Source: Bacteroidota bacterium
GTDB lineage: Bacteria; Bacteroidota; Bacteroidia; Bacteroidales; VadinHA17
Assembly: GCA_030611395.1 (NCBI GenBank)
Contig: JAUWPX010000017.1
Span: 1 to 11,486, forward strand
DNA length: 11,486 bases
Direction of reading: 5' to 3'
Part shown: piece by piece, positions 1 through 5,973 of the stretch
Numbering within the stretch: position 1 is the first letter of the stretch
Layout of the letters: every line of letters starts with the position of its first letter
The notes under the pieces: generated by a model
Seen by the model: the letters and a program-made list of their open reading frames with translations, nothing else
The model's database searches: none
Told to the model about the DNA's origin: nothing
Translations under genes and position numbers: made by a program

Positions 1-1
1 A

Positions 2-154
2 GCGACCATGAATACAATACAGCTCAAACTGATTAAAGTGGCTGCAAGGGTAAAAGTGTTGAAAACAAAAGTAAAGATTGAACTGCCTGCTAATTTTTAC
101 AGTAAATGGGCTTTTGAAAAAGGCTTCAGGATATTCGAGATTTTACGAATTTAA
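2..154 (+). pseudogene. C-terminal tail of an IS1380-like transposase (cut by window start)
   Basis: An open frame enters from the left edge and stops with TAA at 152-154, giving about 50 residues. It reads NTIQLKLIKVAARVKVLKTK, then a short strand (VKIELP), then a Phe-rich helix ending EILRI. This pattern of a basic, Leu/Ile-rich strand with alternating K/R followed by a terminal aromatic helix is what I know from the last 50 residues of IS1380-family DDE transposases, which sit just inside the right terminal repeat. No catalytic residue lies in this part. A candidate IS end (GTCCCCTAAGTTTGAAAACT, 209-228) follows 55 bases after the stop, but its partner end is outside the window, so it cannot be confirmed. 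Whether the upstream part is intact is unknown. The family call rests on the tail pattern only. Confidence 0.5.
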
Positions 155-347
155 ATTATCAATTACACCTTAAACCGCTGTTCTTTAACATATTGCCTTT
201 TTGCTTTAGTCCCCTAAGTTTGAAAACTCAATACTGACTGGGAAAATTATGCTTAAAGACATTGAGAACCAACTGTAAATCAATCAAAAAACGCTGGCTG
301 ATCAAAAACAATGAATATTTTTGACTTTTTATAATCAATTTTTAATG

Positions 348-355
348 TAAATTTG
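348..355 (+). promoter_or_regulatory. Bacteroidota-type -7 box (TAAATTTG) upstream of the 116-residue gene
   Basis: TAAATTTG matches the Bacteroidota -7 consensus TAnnTTTG exactly. A TTTG at 320-323 could serve as the -33 element, but the 24-base spacing is slightly long. The box lies about 73 bases before the ATG at 428 on the same strand. Exact matches are not rare in DNA this AT-rich. Confidence 0.3.
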
Positions 356-427
356 AGTTTATGAATTAATCAGGCTAGGAAAATGCAAGTATTATCTTTT
401 TGCACAATATTATAATAATTAAAAACT

Positions 428-778
428 ATGAAGAAACTTGATGAAATAACAAATAAAATAAGACTTGAAATTAGAACTCAATTGGTTGGAAGATCATTTG
501 AATATCAAGGTAGATCGAGAGAAATATTAAAATTTAATTCATATTGGGGTCCTGGATTTAAATATGTAGAAAATTTTGATTTGGCTTCAGTTCCGGCTGA
601 AGGTCCCATTACTGTTAATCTCAAATTTGTTTGTTGGGCACTTCAAGATATTGATGGGAACTCACGAAGGAATGCGCAGATTGATGGTCAATTTGGGCCT
701 ATAACTATATCATTTCAAGAAGGCAAATATAATATTGATACTTCAGATGCTGATTTTACACAAATACAGATAGGCTAA
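428..778 (+). CDS. Hypothetical protein, 116 residues, not recognised
   Basis: I do not recognise this protein. It begins at an ATG after an A-rich leader, as is usual in Bacteroidota, and ends with TAG. Residues 1-20 form a charged helix (MKKLDEITNKIRLEIRTQLV). The rest looks like beta structure rich in aromatic and Gly residues (YWGPGFKY around 39-46, then strands near 61-70 and 90-97), ending in an acidic tail (DTSDADFTQ). There is no signal peptide, membrane segment or Cys cluster, so it is probably a small soluble cytosolic protein. It is AT-rich and stands alone between an insertion-sequence remnant and tRNA-like scars, which suggests accessory cargo. An inverted repeat (TTAATTCT/AGAATTAA, 796-812) downstream could be a weak terminator but lacks a T run. 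Confidence 0.55.
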   Translation: MKKLDEITNKIRLEIRTQLVGRSFEYQGRSREILKFNSYWGPGFKYVENFDLASVPAEGPITVNLKFVCWALQDIDGNSRRNAQIDGQFGPITISFQEGKYNIDTSDADFTQIQIG

Positions 779-873
779 AATCAATAATGTATATTTTAAT
801 TCTTAGAATTAATATAAGTATCTGTTATTATTAATTATAACATACTGTAATCATGAAAATTTAAACAATATTT

Positions 874-885
874 ATAAGCGCTTAT
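874..885. repeat. 12-base perfect palindrome ATAAGCGCTTAT
   Basis: A perfect palindrome in otherwise AT-rich non-coding DNA, 27 bases from the tRNA-Ser-like fragment. It could be a protein-binding site or chance. No second copy was noticed in the window. Confidence 0.25.
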
Positions 886-911
886 CTTATAGGAAGTATT
901 AGAAACTATAT

Positions 912-933
912 GCGGAGAGAAAGGGGATTTGAA
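912..933 (-). pseudogene. tRNA-Ser-like 3' end fragment
   Basis: Read on the minus strand, this ends TTTCTCTCCGC preceded by TTCAAATCCCC. This resembles the T-loop, 3' T-stem and 3' acceptor strand of bacterial tRNA-Ser (typically GGTTCGAATCCC then TCTCTCCGC). The similarity stops exactly at the T-loop: the bases before TTCAAAT (CGTATA) cannot pair with CCCC, and no D-arm, anticodon arm or 5' acceptor is found. A 3' tRNA fragment broken at the T-loop is the usual residue of site-specific integration into a tRNA gene. With only 22 bases, chance resemblance is possible. Confidence 0.4.
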
Positions 934-1067
934 TATACGAGCCCTACTCCCAAAGAATAAGAAAATTGTTTTTTAAGGATTGGAATTAACTGCTATCGAC
1001 CCTTATTCGGATACCTATATTCATAATGATCTTGTATATCGCTGGTTATTTAAGCTTTAACAATACA

Positions 1068-1090
1068 GGTTCGAATCCCTCCAGCTCCAC
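1068..1090 (+). pseudogene. ssrA: 3' end of tmRNA gene, detached from its body (likely attachment-site copy)
   Basis: The segment reads GGTTCGAATCCC followed by TCCAGCTCCAC. This is the T-loop, 3' T-stem and 3' acceptor strand of tmRNA; the strand CAGCTCC pairs with the usual tmRNA 5' end GGGGCTG through one G-U wobble. Bacteroides-type tmRNA ends in CCCTCCAGCTCCAC. Upstream the T-stem is not completed (ACAGG faces CCCTC, only two pairs) and no GGGGCTG 5' end, tag-peptide frame or pseudoknots are present in 779-1067. So only the 3' end is here. A tRNA-Ala 3' end is the main alternative, but CCTCCAGCTCC fits tmRNA better. The terminator at 1107-1136 follows in the same orientation, as expected for the original chromosomal end of ssrA. 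Confidence 0.65.
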
Positions 1091-1106
1091 GATCAAGCAA
1101 ACGCTG

Positions 1107-1136
1107 CCACTTCCAACAGGAAGTGGTTTTGTTTTT
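1107..1136 (+). terminator. Intrinsic terminator after the ssrA 3' end
   Basis: CCACTTCC, loop AACA, GGAAGTGG form an 8-pair perfect stem followed by TTTTGTTTTTT. The T run exists only on the plus strand, so it serves transcription coming from the left (ssrA), not the minus-strand receptor gene that ends at 1149. Confidence 0.85.
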
Positions 1137-1148
1137 TAAAAACCAAAG

Positions 1149-1565
1149 TTAGAAATTCGCTCTTACTGTAAAATCAATAGTCCGCCCAAATGACCAGAAA
1201 CCGCGAAATGAATTAAGGTCGTGACTAATCCCATCTTCGCCATTTACTATATGGATGTTATTCAATAAATTAAAGGCATTCAGTTGTAAGGAAGCCTGCC
1301 TGTCGATTATTTTGAATGGGATGTTAACATGCAGATTCAGGTTATTATAAGATGGTATACGATATGCCTGGGTATGATCAAGTGGATCAGTTCGAGAATT
1401 TGGATTAAAATTGGCAAACAACCTGTTATAACATATCCATTCAGCCCCGATATTAAAAAATTTTACAAGCCTGAAATCTGTTAATATGCCAAATTGTTGC
1501 TGGGCGGTACCGCCAACATAAAGTCCTTTTGCAAAAACATTTACCGTATCAACAATTACATTGCT
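1149..1565 (-). pseudogene. C-terminal part of the TonB-dependent receptor, in the shifted frame
   Basis: This frame continues the barrel of the receptor encoded at 1564-3723 after a one-base shift. It reads SNVIVDTVNVFAKGLYVGG, then TAQQQFGILTDF and further alternating barrel strands, and ends TIDFTVRANF. A C-terminal Phe after an amphipathic strand is the recognition signal for outer-membrane barrel assembly, so this is the true end of the protein. It contains typical receptor strands (RQASLQLNAFNLLNN, then FWSFGRTIDF). The fragment has no credible start of its own; a TTG near 1421 lies inside a barrel strand. Joined to the upstream part by skipping one base near 1566, the full protein would be about 857 residues. 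Confidence 0.8.
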
Positions 1566-3723
1566 AATTATTAAACAATTGAGCGGTTACATTATTTTGC
1601 CATTTGAAATCACCAATACTAAAAAACCCACCCAGACTCAGGTTCCTGCCAATCTTAACTTTTACTTCATTCTCTATACCTTTATGTATAGCATTCAGTC
1701 CGTTTACCATTGCCCGGGTTTGGGTATTATCTTCCAATTGAACGTATTCGTTTGAAAGCAATGATACATTACCTCTATAAGTATGATAGGTATTAATTTT
1801 TACTTCAATAAAAGGATTTTCAAAACGGTAACCCATTTCAATTGTTTCAATTAATTCGTTTTTCAGGTTTTGAACAGGAACATTAGTATAGTTTCCGAAT
1901 GCAAATTTATAATAGGGAGCTTTTGAAAGATATGCCCCATTCATATACACGGTATGTTCCTTTTCAGGCTGATAACTTATCCCTGCCCTGGTATCAAATC
2001 CGGGTTTTAACAATACTGCGCTTTTAGTATTACCTGTATAATTATAACGATCAATCCTCTGATACCAATTGCTATTTCCGTTTAAGGAAAAATACGCGTT
2101 CAGTTTATCACTGTCAAATAACAATTGTGCGTAAGCATTCACAAAGTGGGTAATAGAATTGTTATTTATTTTTATTATATCACCTGTTGTTTTTATTTGT
2201 TGTCTTCCAGCCACGCCATCCACAGCCCAGCCATAATCTTCAATATAATATTGTCCACCGAAAAGATCAGTGATTTGTTCACGAAGGAATGAGTTAAAAT
2301 AACGATAGTGAACTCCGGTGGTTAACTTAAGCCGGTCATTGAAATTTTGCTCATAAGTTGACAAAATACCTGTTTGTATATGACTGGCAAGAAAGTTAGT
2401 CATTACATTCATTGAATAATCGCTTACATTATCTCCATTAGCCAGCATATATTGATTTTCATGTGTCAGGTTATTCTCATAAATTGATGACCAGTCAATT
2501 TGTCCTGAAGAATTCCGGCATTCAAATATTGATGGTGCATAATTGAAACTTTCGGACCATTTACCGCCGCCGGTTCCATATGAAACATAAATACTATTTG
2601 CCAGTTTTTTATGTTTATCGATTGTATGATAATGGTTAATACCGAGGAAAGGCTTGTGGTAAAAATTCTCGGAAGCATTTTTGATCTGTCCGTTATAACT
2701 ACCCCAGTCTTTATTATAAAGATGTCCACGGTACTTATACTCTTCACCGGATAATTTCAAGGTTCTCTGTCCATGGTGATTTGGTGAGCCAAGTAAGCTG
2801 ATAGTAACTTTATTTTTTGTATTTATTTGTTTGCCCAAAGCAAGAAAGTATGACCATCCGTTAACATAAGTAGCATCTATATAACCTGTACCACTAATAT
2901 ATGATCCCATAAATGAAACACTCCAGTTATTATCCATTTTACCACTGTTCAATATGAGAAACAATTTCCGGTTGCCATAATCAGTTATCTGGTATCCGAC
3001 TGAACCACATTTTTCTTTATTTGCAGGTTCAGTAATAACATTCACACTTCCACCAACAGCATTAATCGCTGCATTTGCCATACCCGGTCCTTTCTGAATC
3101 TGCATCTCGGCAATTGCATCATTTAATCCTAGCCAGTTGCTCCAATAAACCAGTCCATTTTCCACGCCATTATATGGTATGCCATTCAGTAAAATAGCTA
3201 CATTTTCCTGTTTAAAGCCCCTGATACTCATCTCAGCATCACCGCTTCCTCCCCCATTACGCACGCTGTAAACACCCGGGATGGACAGCATTGACAATGA
3301 AATAGGCTGATCACCAAGCCTGCTTCGAAGATTCCTTGAATCTATAGTTGAAATGGTTACCGGCGATTCTTTTTGCGTGGCAAGTCCCGCAGTAATAGTA
3401 ATCTCATCAAGTGTATAAGATTCGGGAGAAAGATTAATTTTTCCAAGGTCCTCTTTTTGATCCTTCACTTTGTAAAGAACAGTTTTCATTTTGTATCCAA
3501 CAGCTTGAAACCTGAGAAAGCCTTTGATGTTATTTACCCCAATTGAAAAAATACCTGATTCATCAGATACGGTGCCCGTTTTACTATCATTCTGCGTTAT
3601 GTGCGCAAAGGATACGGCTTTGCCATTTGAACGGTCAATTAACTTCCCGCTTACAATAAACTGTGCATTAACAGTTATGGAAAGAATAAGAAGAAATACT
3701 AAAAAAACAAAATTCCTTTTCAT
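1564..3723 (-). CDS. TonB-dependent receptor, probable flavin importer; frameshifted near its C-terminus
   Basis: Outer-membrane receptor expected to import a scarce ligand using TonB/ExbBD energy. The ATG at 3723 begins a clear signal peptide (MKRNFVFLVFLLILSITVNA, cleaved after about residue 20). Residues about 22-105 are a carboxypeptidase-regulatory-like beta-sandwich (VSGKLIDRSNGKAVSFAHI). About 110-230 form the plug (TLDEITITAG, SIRGFKQENVAILLNGIPYN, GSVNVIT). The rest is beta barrel. No SusD-like partner is adjacent, so this is a stand-alone receptor and not a glycan SusCD pair. The FMN riboswitch and terminator just upstream imply repression by flavin, hence a likely role in riboflavin/FMN uptake. 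That substrate is inferred from regulation, not from the protein. The frame ends at TAG (1564-1566) at residue 719, before the last barrel strands; these continue at 1149-1565 in the next frame. This is either a disabling mutation or a sequencing error. Confidence 0.85.
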   Translation of the reverse strand: MKRNFVFLVFLLILSITVNAQFIVSGKLIDRSNGKAVSFAHITQNDSKTGTVSDESGIFSIGVNNIKGFLRFQAVGYKMKTVLYKVKDQKEDLGKINLSPESYTLDEITITAGLATQKESPVTISTIDSRNLRSRLGDQPISLSMLSIPGVYSVRNGGGSGDAEMSIRGFKQENVAILLNGIPYNGVENGLVYWSNWLGLNDAIAEMQIQKGPGMANAAINAVGGSVNVITEPANKEKCGSVGYQITDYGNRKLFLILNSGKMDNNWSVSFMGSYISGTGYIDATYVNGWSYFLALGKQINTKNKVTISLLGSPNHHGQRTLKLSGEEYKYRGHLYNKDWGSYNGQIKNASENFYHKPFLGINHYHTIDKHKKLANSIYVSYGTGGGKWSESFNYAPSIFECRNSSGQIDWSSIYENNLTHENQYMLANGDNVSDYSMNVMTNFLASHIQTGILSTYEQNFNDRLKLTTGVHYRYFNSFLREQITDLFGGQYYIEDYGWAVDGVAGRQQIKTTGDIIKINNNSITHFVNAYAQLLFDSDKLNAYFSLNGNSNWYQRIDRYNYTGNTKSAVLLKPGFDTRAGISYQPEKEHTVYMNGAYLSKAPYYKFAFGNYTNVPVQNLKNELIETIEMGYRFENPFIEVKINTYHTYRGNVSLLSNEYVQLEDNTQTRAMVNGLNAIHKGIENEVKVKIGRNLSLGGFFSIGDFKWQNNVTAQLFNN

Positions 3724-3743
3724 AATAATTTAATCTTTATGTT

Positions 3744-3775
3744 AAAAAAAAGCCCTGACAAAATATACCGGGGCT
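3744..3775 (-). terminator. Riboswitch-associated intrinsic terminator before the receptor
   Basis: On the minus strand AGCCC, a 15-base loop and GGGCT are followed by a run of T (TTTTTTT). It sits between the FMN riboswitch and the receptor start at 3723, with only about 20 bases to the ATG, so it would stop transcription before the gene. This is the standard place for a riboswitch expression platform. The stem is short (5 pairs, plus one possible flanking pair). Confidence 0.65.
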
Positions 3776-3798
3776 GCATAAAAAAATTATATATGAAA

Positions 3799-3875
3799 AA
3801 GGAATAATCCTGAAAGAATGGAATATAATCCATTTATAATCAAAGTCAATTGTTTTCACAATCAACTTATTCCTT
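3799..3875 (-). other. Nested stems in the leader between FMN aptamer and terminator
   Basis: On the minus strand AAGGAATAA (3867-3875) is exactly complementary to TTATTCCTT (3799-3807). Inside it, GTTGATTGT and ACAATTGAC enclose a GAAA loop with two wobble pairs. These stems join the aptamer end to the terminator and may take part in switching, but I could not see an obvious antiterminator that overlaps the terminator stem. Confidence 0.4.
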
Positions 3876-3884
3876 ATTCAACAA

Positions 3885-4040
3885 ATATTCTTCTACCATC
3901 CAGACTTTAACTGTCGGTTCCGGAATTTCACCGGGTCAACAATTTCGATTGATTATCCTTAATTAATACCAGATAATCAATCTCCAAAGCTCGCGGACTT
4001 TAACCGCCGATCGGGAATTACACCCTGCCCCGAAGAATTT
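3885..4040 (-). ncRNA. FMN riboswitch (RFN element)
   Basis: On the minus strand the conserved blocks appear in order: GGGGCAGGGTG, AATTCCCGATCGGCGGTTAA, AGTCCGCGAGC, GGTGAAATTCCGGAACCGAC, AGTTAAAGTCTGGATGGTAG. The closing stem P1 pairs ATTCTTC (4032-4038) with GAAGAAT (3887-3893). A variable arm between the halves is a hairpin built on GATTGATTATC/GATAATCAATC. These are the hallmarks of the Rfam FMN aptamer, which binds FMN and usually turns off riboflavin synthesis or transport genes. Its only downstream gene is the TonB-dependent receptor. I first considered a TPP element here because of the thiamine neighbours, but the blocks are plainly those of RFN. Confidence 0.96.
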
Positions 4041-4047
4041 GTCACGG

Positions 4048-4055
4048 CAAATATA
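4048..4055 (-). promoter_or_regulatory. Bacteroidota-type -7 box before the FMN riboswitch
   Basis: On the minus strand TATATTTG matches TAnnTTTG exactly and lies about 10 bases upstream of the riboswitch P1 stem, so transcription would start right at the aptamer. No convincing -33 TTTG was seen; TTTC occurs at a plausible distance. Confidence 0.5.
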
Positions 4056-4177
4056 TATAATAATTCGAAAAAGTGAAAGGTAATATGAAATTTAGATTTT
4101 TTTCTTAATGTTGCTTTCAAACAGTTATGAGCTACTATTTCCCGGCTACTAACTTTTTACAACTCAATACTAATCTT

Positions 4178-4338
4178 TTATTTCAACTCATACATTTCAA
4201 TCAACAGTTTTGCCATGATAGAGTCCCAGATATAGTTTGAGGGGCAATCGAGGATGTTGTTATCCGGACTGTTCCATTTGCAGCAATAGTCCACGTACGA
4301 ACTAAATCATGGATTGTCTGCTGCCAGTGTTGGTACAC
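4178..4338 (-). pseudogene. Possible gene remnant between tenA and the FMN riboswitch
   Basis: On the minus strand one frame reads DEDLVKNGVPTLAADNP, stop (TGA, 4307-4309), FSSYVDYCCKWNSPDNN, ILDCPSNYIWDSIMAKLL, IEMYELK, stop (TAA, 4178-4180). The second part is 42 codons with protein-like composition (Trp, Cys, an acidic and hydrophobic terminal helix) but no start codon in a sensible place. It looks like the tail of a decayed gene that once followed tenA; replacing the TGA by one sense codon would join both parts. I do not recognise the family. It could also be a chance open frame, as 42 codons is not strong evidence. Confidence 0.25.
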
Positions 4339-4344
4339 CATTCT

Positions 4345-4989
4345 TTACCAGATCTTCATCTGATAGGCATAGTCATGAAACAGCAGCTCATATCGCGTTG
4401 AACGTATGAAAGCATCTTTCATCTTTTCCCGGGTTTTTTGATCTGTTTGCCGAGCTAGTTGTGCAGTCATTTCTTTCATTTGATGGACGGAAGCATCAAA
4501 TTCTTTTCCGCTGTATGTGTTGATCCATTCTTTATAAGGATTCCCGGGCTGTGCCTGATTGAAAATGTGTTTCCCCATTTCGTGGTAAACCCAGAAACAG
4601 GGCAGGAAGCAGGCTAAACCAATCTCAAAATTGTTTAATAAAATGGTTGTCAGCAGGAAATTAGCATAAGCTTCCGTTGCCAGGGAAGGCTGTATGTTTT
4701 CTGCCGTTCCCAACTGTTCCCGGTATTTTTCATGCATATTGCGTTCTATTTTCAGTCCCTCGTATGCATATTGCACAAATTTAAGCATTGTAGATTCATC
4801 CGGTGCTTTAGAAGCCAGAATGCTTGTGGCACGGGTGTAGTTTTCAATGTATATGGAATCCTGAATAATGTAAAATCTGAATTTCTCAGCAGGCAGTGTT
4901 CCTTTTGCCAGTTCTGTATTAAAAGGATGATCCAGGATCCGGGTTAATTCCGGTTGTATGGATTCCCAAAGTGTCTCTAAAAAATGCAT
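4345..4989 (-). CDS. tenA: TenA, aminopyrimidine aminohydrolase / thiaminase II
   Basis: TenA/THI-4 family enzyme. It hydrolyses aminopyrimidine products of thiamine breakdown to hydroxymethylpyrimidine (HMP) for re-use, and can cleave thiamine itself; it acts in the cytosol. From the ATG at 4989 the protein has 214 residues, a usual TenA length. Visible active-site residues are Asp44 (QDSIYIENY), Tyr108, Cys131 in the hallmark LPCFWVYHEMG, Tyr159 and Glu201 (YELLFHDYAY), matching the B. subtilis set Asp44, Tyr112, Cys135, Tyr163, Glu205. An in-frame TTG at 5001 would add four residues, but the ATG is preferred. It is the last gene of the TPP-controlled operon, 126 bases after thiD; the HMP it makes would feed ThiD. 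No terminator was seen downstream. Confidence 0.93.
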   Translation of the reverse strand: MHFLETLWESIQPELTRILDHPFNTELAKGTLPAEKFRFYIIQDSIYIENYTRATSILASKAPDESTMLKFVQYAYEGLKIERNMHEKYREQLGTAENIQPSLATEAYANFLLTTILLNNFEIGLACFLPCFWVYHEMGKHIFNQAQPGNPYKEWINTYSGKEFDASVHQMKEMTAQLARQTDQKTREKMKDAFIRSTRYELLFHDYAYQMKIW

Positions 4990-5014
4990 GGTTTTATTCA
5001 ATTAATTATGTTTG

Positions 5015-5079
5015 ATTGATTCTTTGAAATTTGTTCTCATTATTATAAAGGTTTTAATTGATTTTTTGAAATTTGTTCT
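5015..5079. repeat. Imperfect tandem repeat, period 42, between thiD and tenA
   Basis: ATTGATTCTTTGAAATTTG (5015-5033) recurs as ATTGATTTTTTGAAATTTG (5057-5075), both followed by TTCT: 22 of 23 bases match at a 42-base period. The bases after each copy are also loosely alike (TTATAAAGGTTTTA versus TTATGAGGGTCTTA). This looks like a local duplication inside the operon spacer. No function is evident. Confidence 0.6.
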
Positions 5080-5115
5080 TGCAATTATGAGGGTCTTATG
5101 TTTCAAAATCCTGAA

Positions 5116-5922
5116 CTATTTCCAGAAATCGTAAAAATGATGCACCGGACCGTGCCCACTGCCGGTTTGATATTTTGCACCCGATTCAATGGCTTTTTGC
5201 GTGTATTCAATACCTGCTTTTACGGCATGGACCATATCATATCCCTTTGCCAGAAAGACAGCAATGGCAGAGGAAAGAGTGCAACCGGTGCCATGCGTGT
5301 TGGATGTATTTATTCTTTTTGATTTGATTTTAATAATCTCTTTTCCGGGAATGCAAAGGATGTCTGTTAGCGTACCACCGGATAAGTGTCCTGCTTTCAG
5401 CAGTACTGTACCTGCTTTTAATGTTGCAAGTTCCTTTGCCGCTTTACGCAAATCCTGCTGGTTCCGGATCTTTTGATGCAGAATGATCTCAGCCTCCGGA
5501 ATATTGGGTGTGATCAGACTGACAACCGGGAACATTTCCCGGATTAAGGTTTCAATGGCTGAATCTTCCAGTAATTTATCCCCTGAGGTAGCAACTATGA
5601 CAGGATCCAAAACAATATAGGGAACGGGCCAGGACCGGAGTGTTCTGACCACCGTCCGGATGACATCTGTACTATGCAACATTCCGATCTTCACGGTATC
5701 TGCACCCACATCTTCCATAACAGCTTTGATCTGTGCTTCAATGATCTTTACAGGTACGGGATGTATATCGAGAACACCGGTTGTGTTTTGTGCAGTGACG
5801 GCTGTAATTGCAGACATCCCGTAAGCACCATTGGCTGCAAATGTTTTCAGATCGGCTTGTATACCTGCGCCTCCTCCGCTATCGGATCCTGCAATGGTTA
5901 ATGCCCGAACATATGTTTTCAT
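5116..5922 (-). CDS. thiD: ThiD, hydroxymethylpyrimidine / HMP-phosphate kinase
   Basis: Ribokinase-superfamily enzyme that phosphorylates HMP and then HMP-P to HMP-PP, the pyrimidine donor for ThiE. The 268-residue protein from the ATG at 5922 has the expected length. The start ALTIAGSDSGGGAGIQADLK (residues 7-26) is the ThiD signature for HMP binding, VKIGML lies at 77-82, DP at 106-107, and the C-terminal anion-hole motif HGTGCTLSSA is at 210-219. An in-frame TTG nine codons upstream was not chosen. The gene lies 51 bases after thiL. No ThiE fusion is seen, since thiE is a separate gene here. All key motifs are intact. Confidence 0.96.
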   Translation of the reverse strand: MKTYVRALTIAGSDSGGGAGIQADLKTFAANGAYGMSAITAVTAQNTTGVLDIHPVPVKIIEAQIKAVMEDVGADTVKIGMLHSTDVIRTVVRTLRSWPVPYIVLDPVIVATSGDKLLEDSAIETLIREMFPVVSLITPNIPEAEIILHQKIRNQQDLRKAAKELATLKAGTVLLKAGHLSGGTLTDILCIPGKEIIKIKSKRINTSNTHGTGCTLSSAIAVFLAKGYDMVHAVKAGIEYTQKAIESGAKYQTGSGHGPVHHFYDFWK

Positions 5923-5973
5923 GATTTTTAGTGTTTGATGTTTGGTCAATTTGATGCGGAACGGACAGACAAG

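Noticed and set aside
779..1090. A complete tmRNA gene
   Set aside because: No GGGGCTG 5' end, tag-peptide frame or pseudoknots occur upstream, and the T-stem is incomplete at 1063-1067; only the 3' end is present.
1561..1755. Plus-strand open frame
   Set aside because: It is antisense to the receptor gene, and its translation shows no family pattern; the minus frame is clearly coding.
1149..3723. SusC-type glycan receptor of a polysaccharide utilisation locus
   Set aside because: No SusD-like lipoprotein or glycoside hydrolase is adjacent, and the leader is an FMN riboswitch.
3885..4040. A second TPP riboswitch next to the receptor gene
   Set aside because: The thiamine neighbourhood suggested it, but the blocks (AGGGTG, TTCCCGA, GGCGGT, AGTCCGCGAGC, CCGACAGTTAAAGTCTGGATG) are those of the FMN element.
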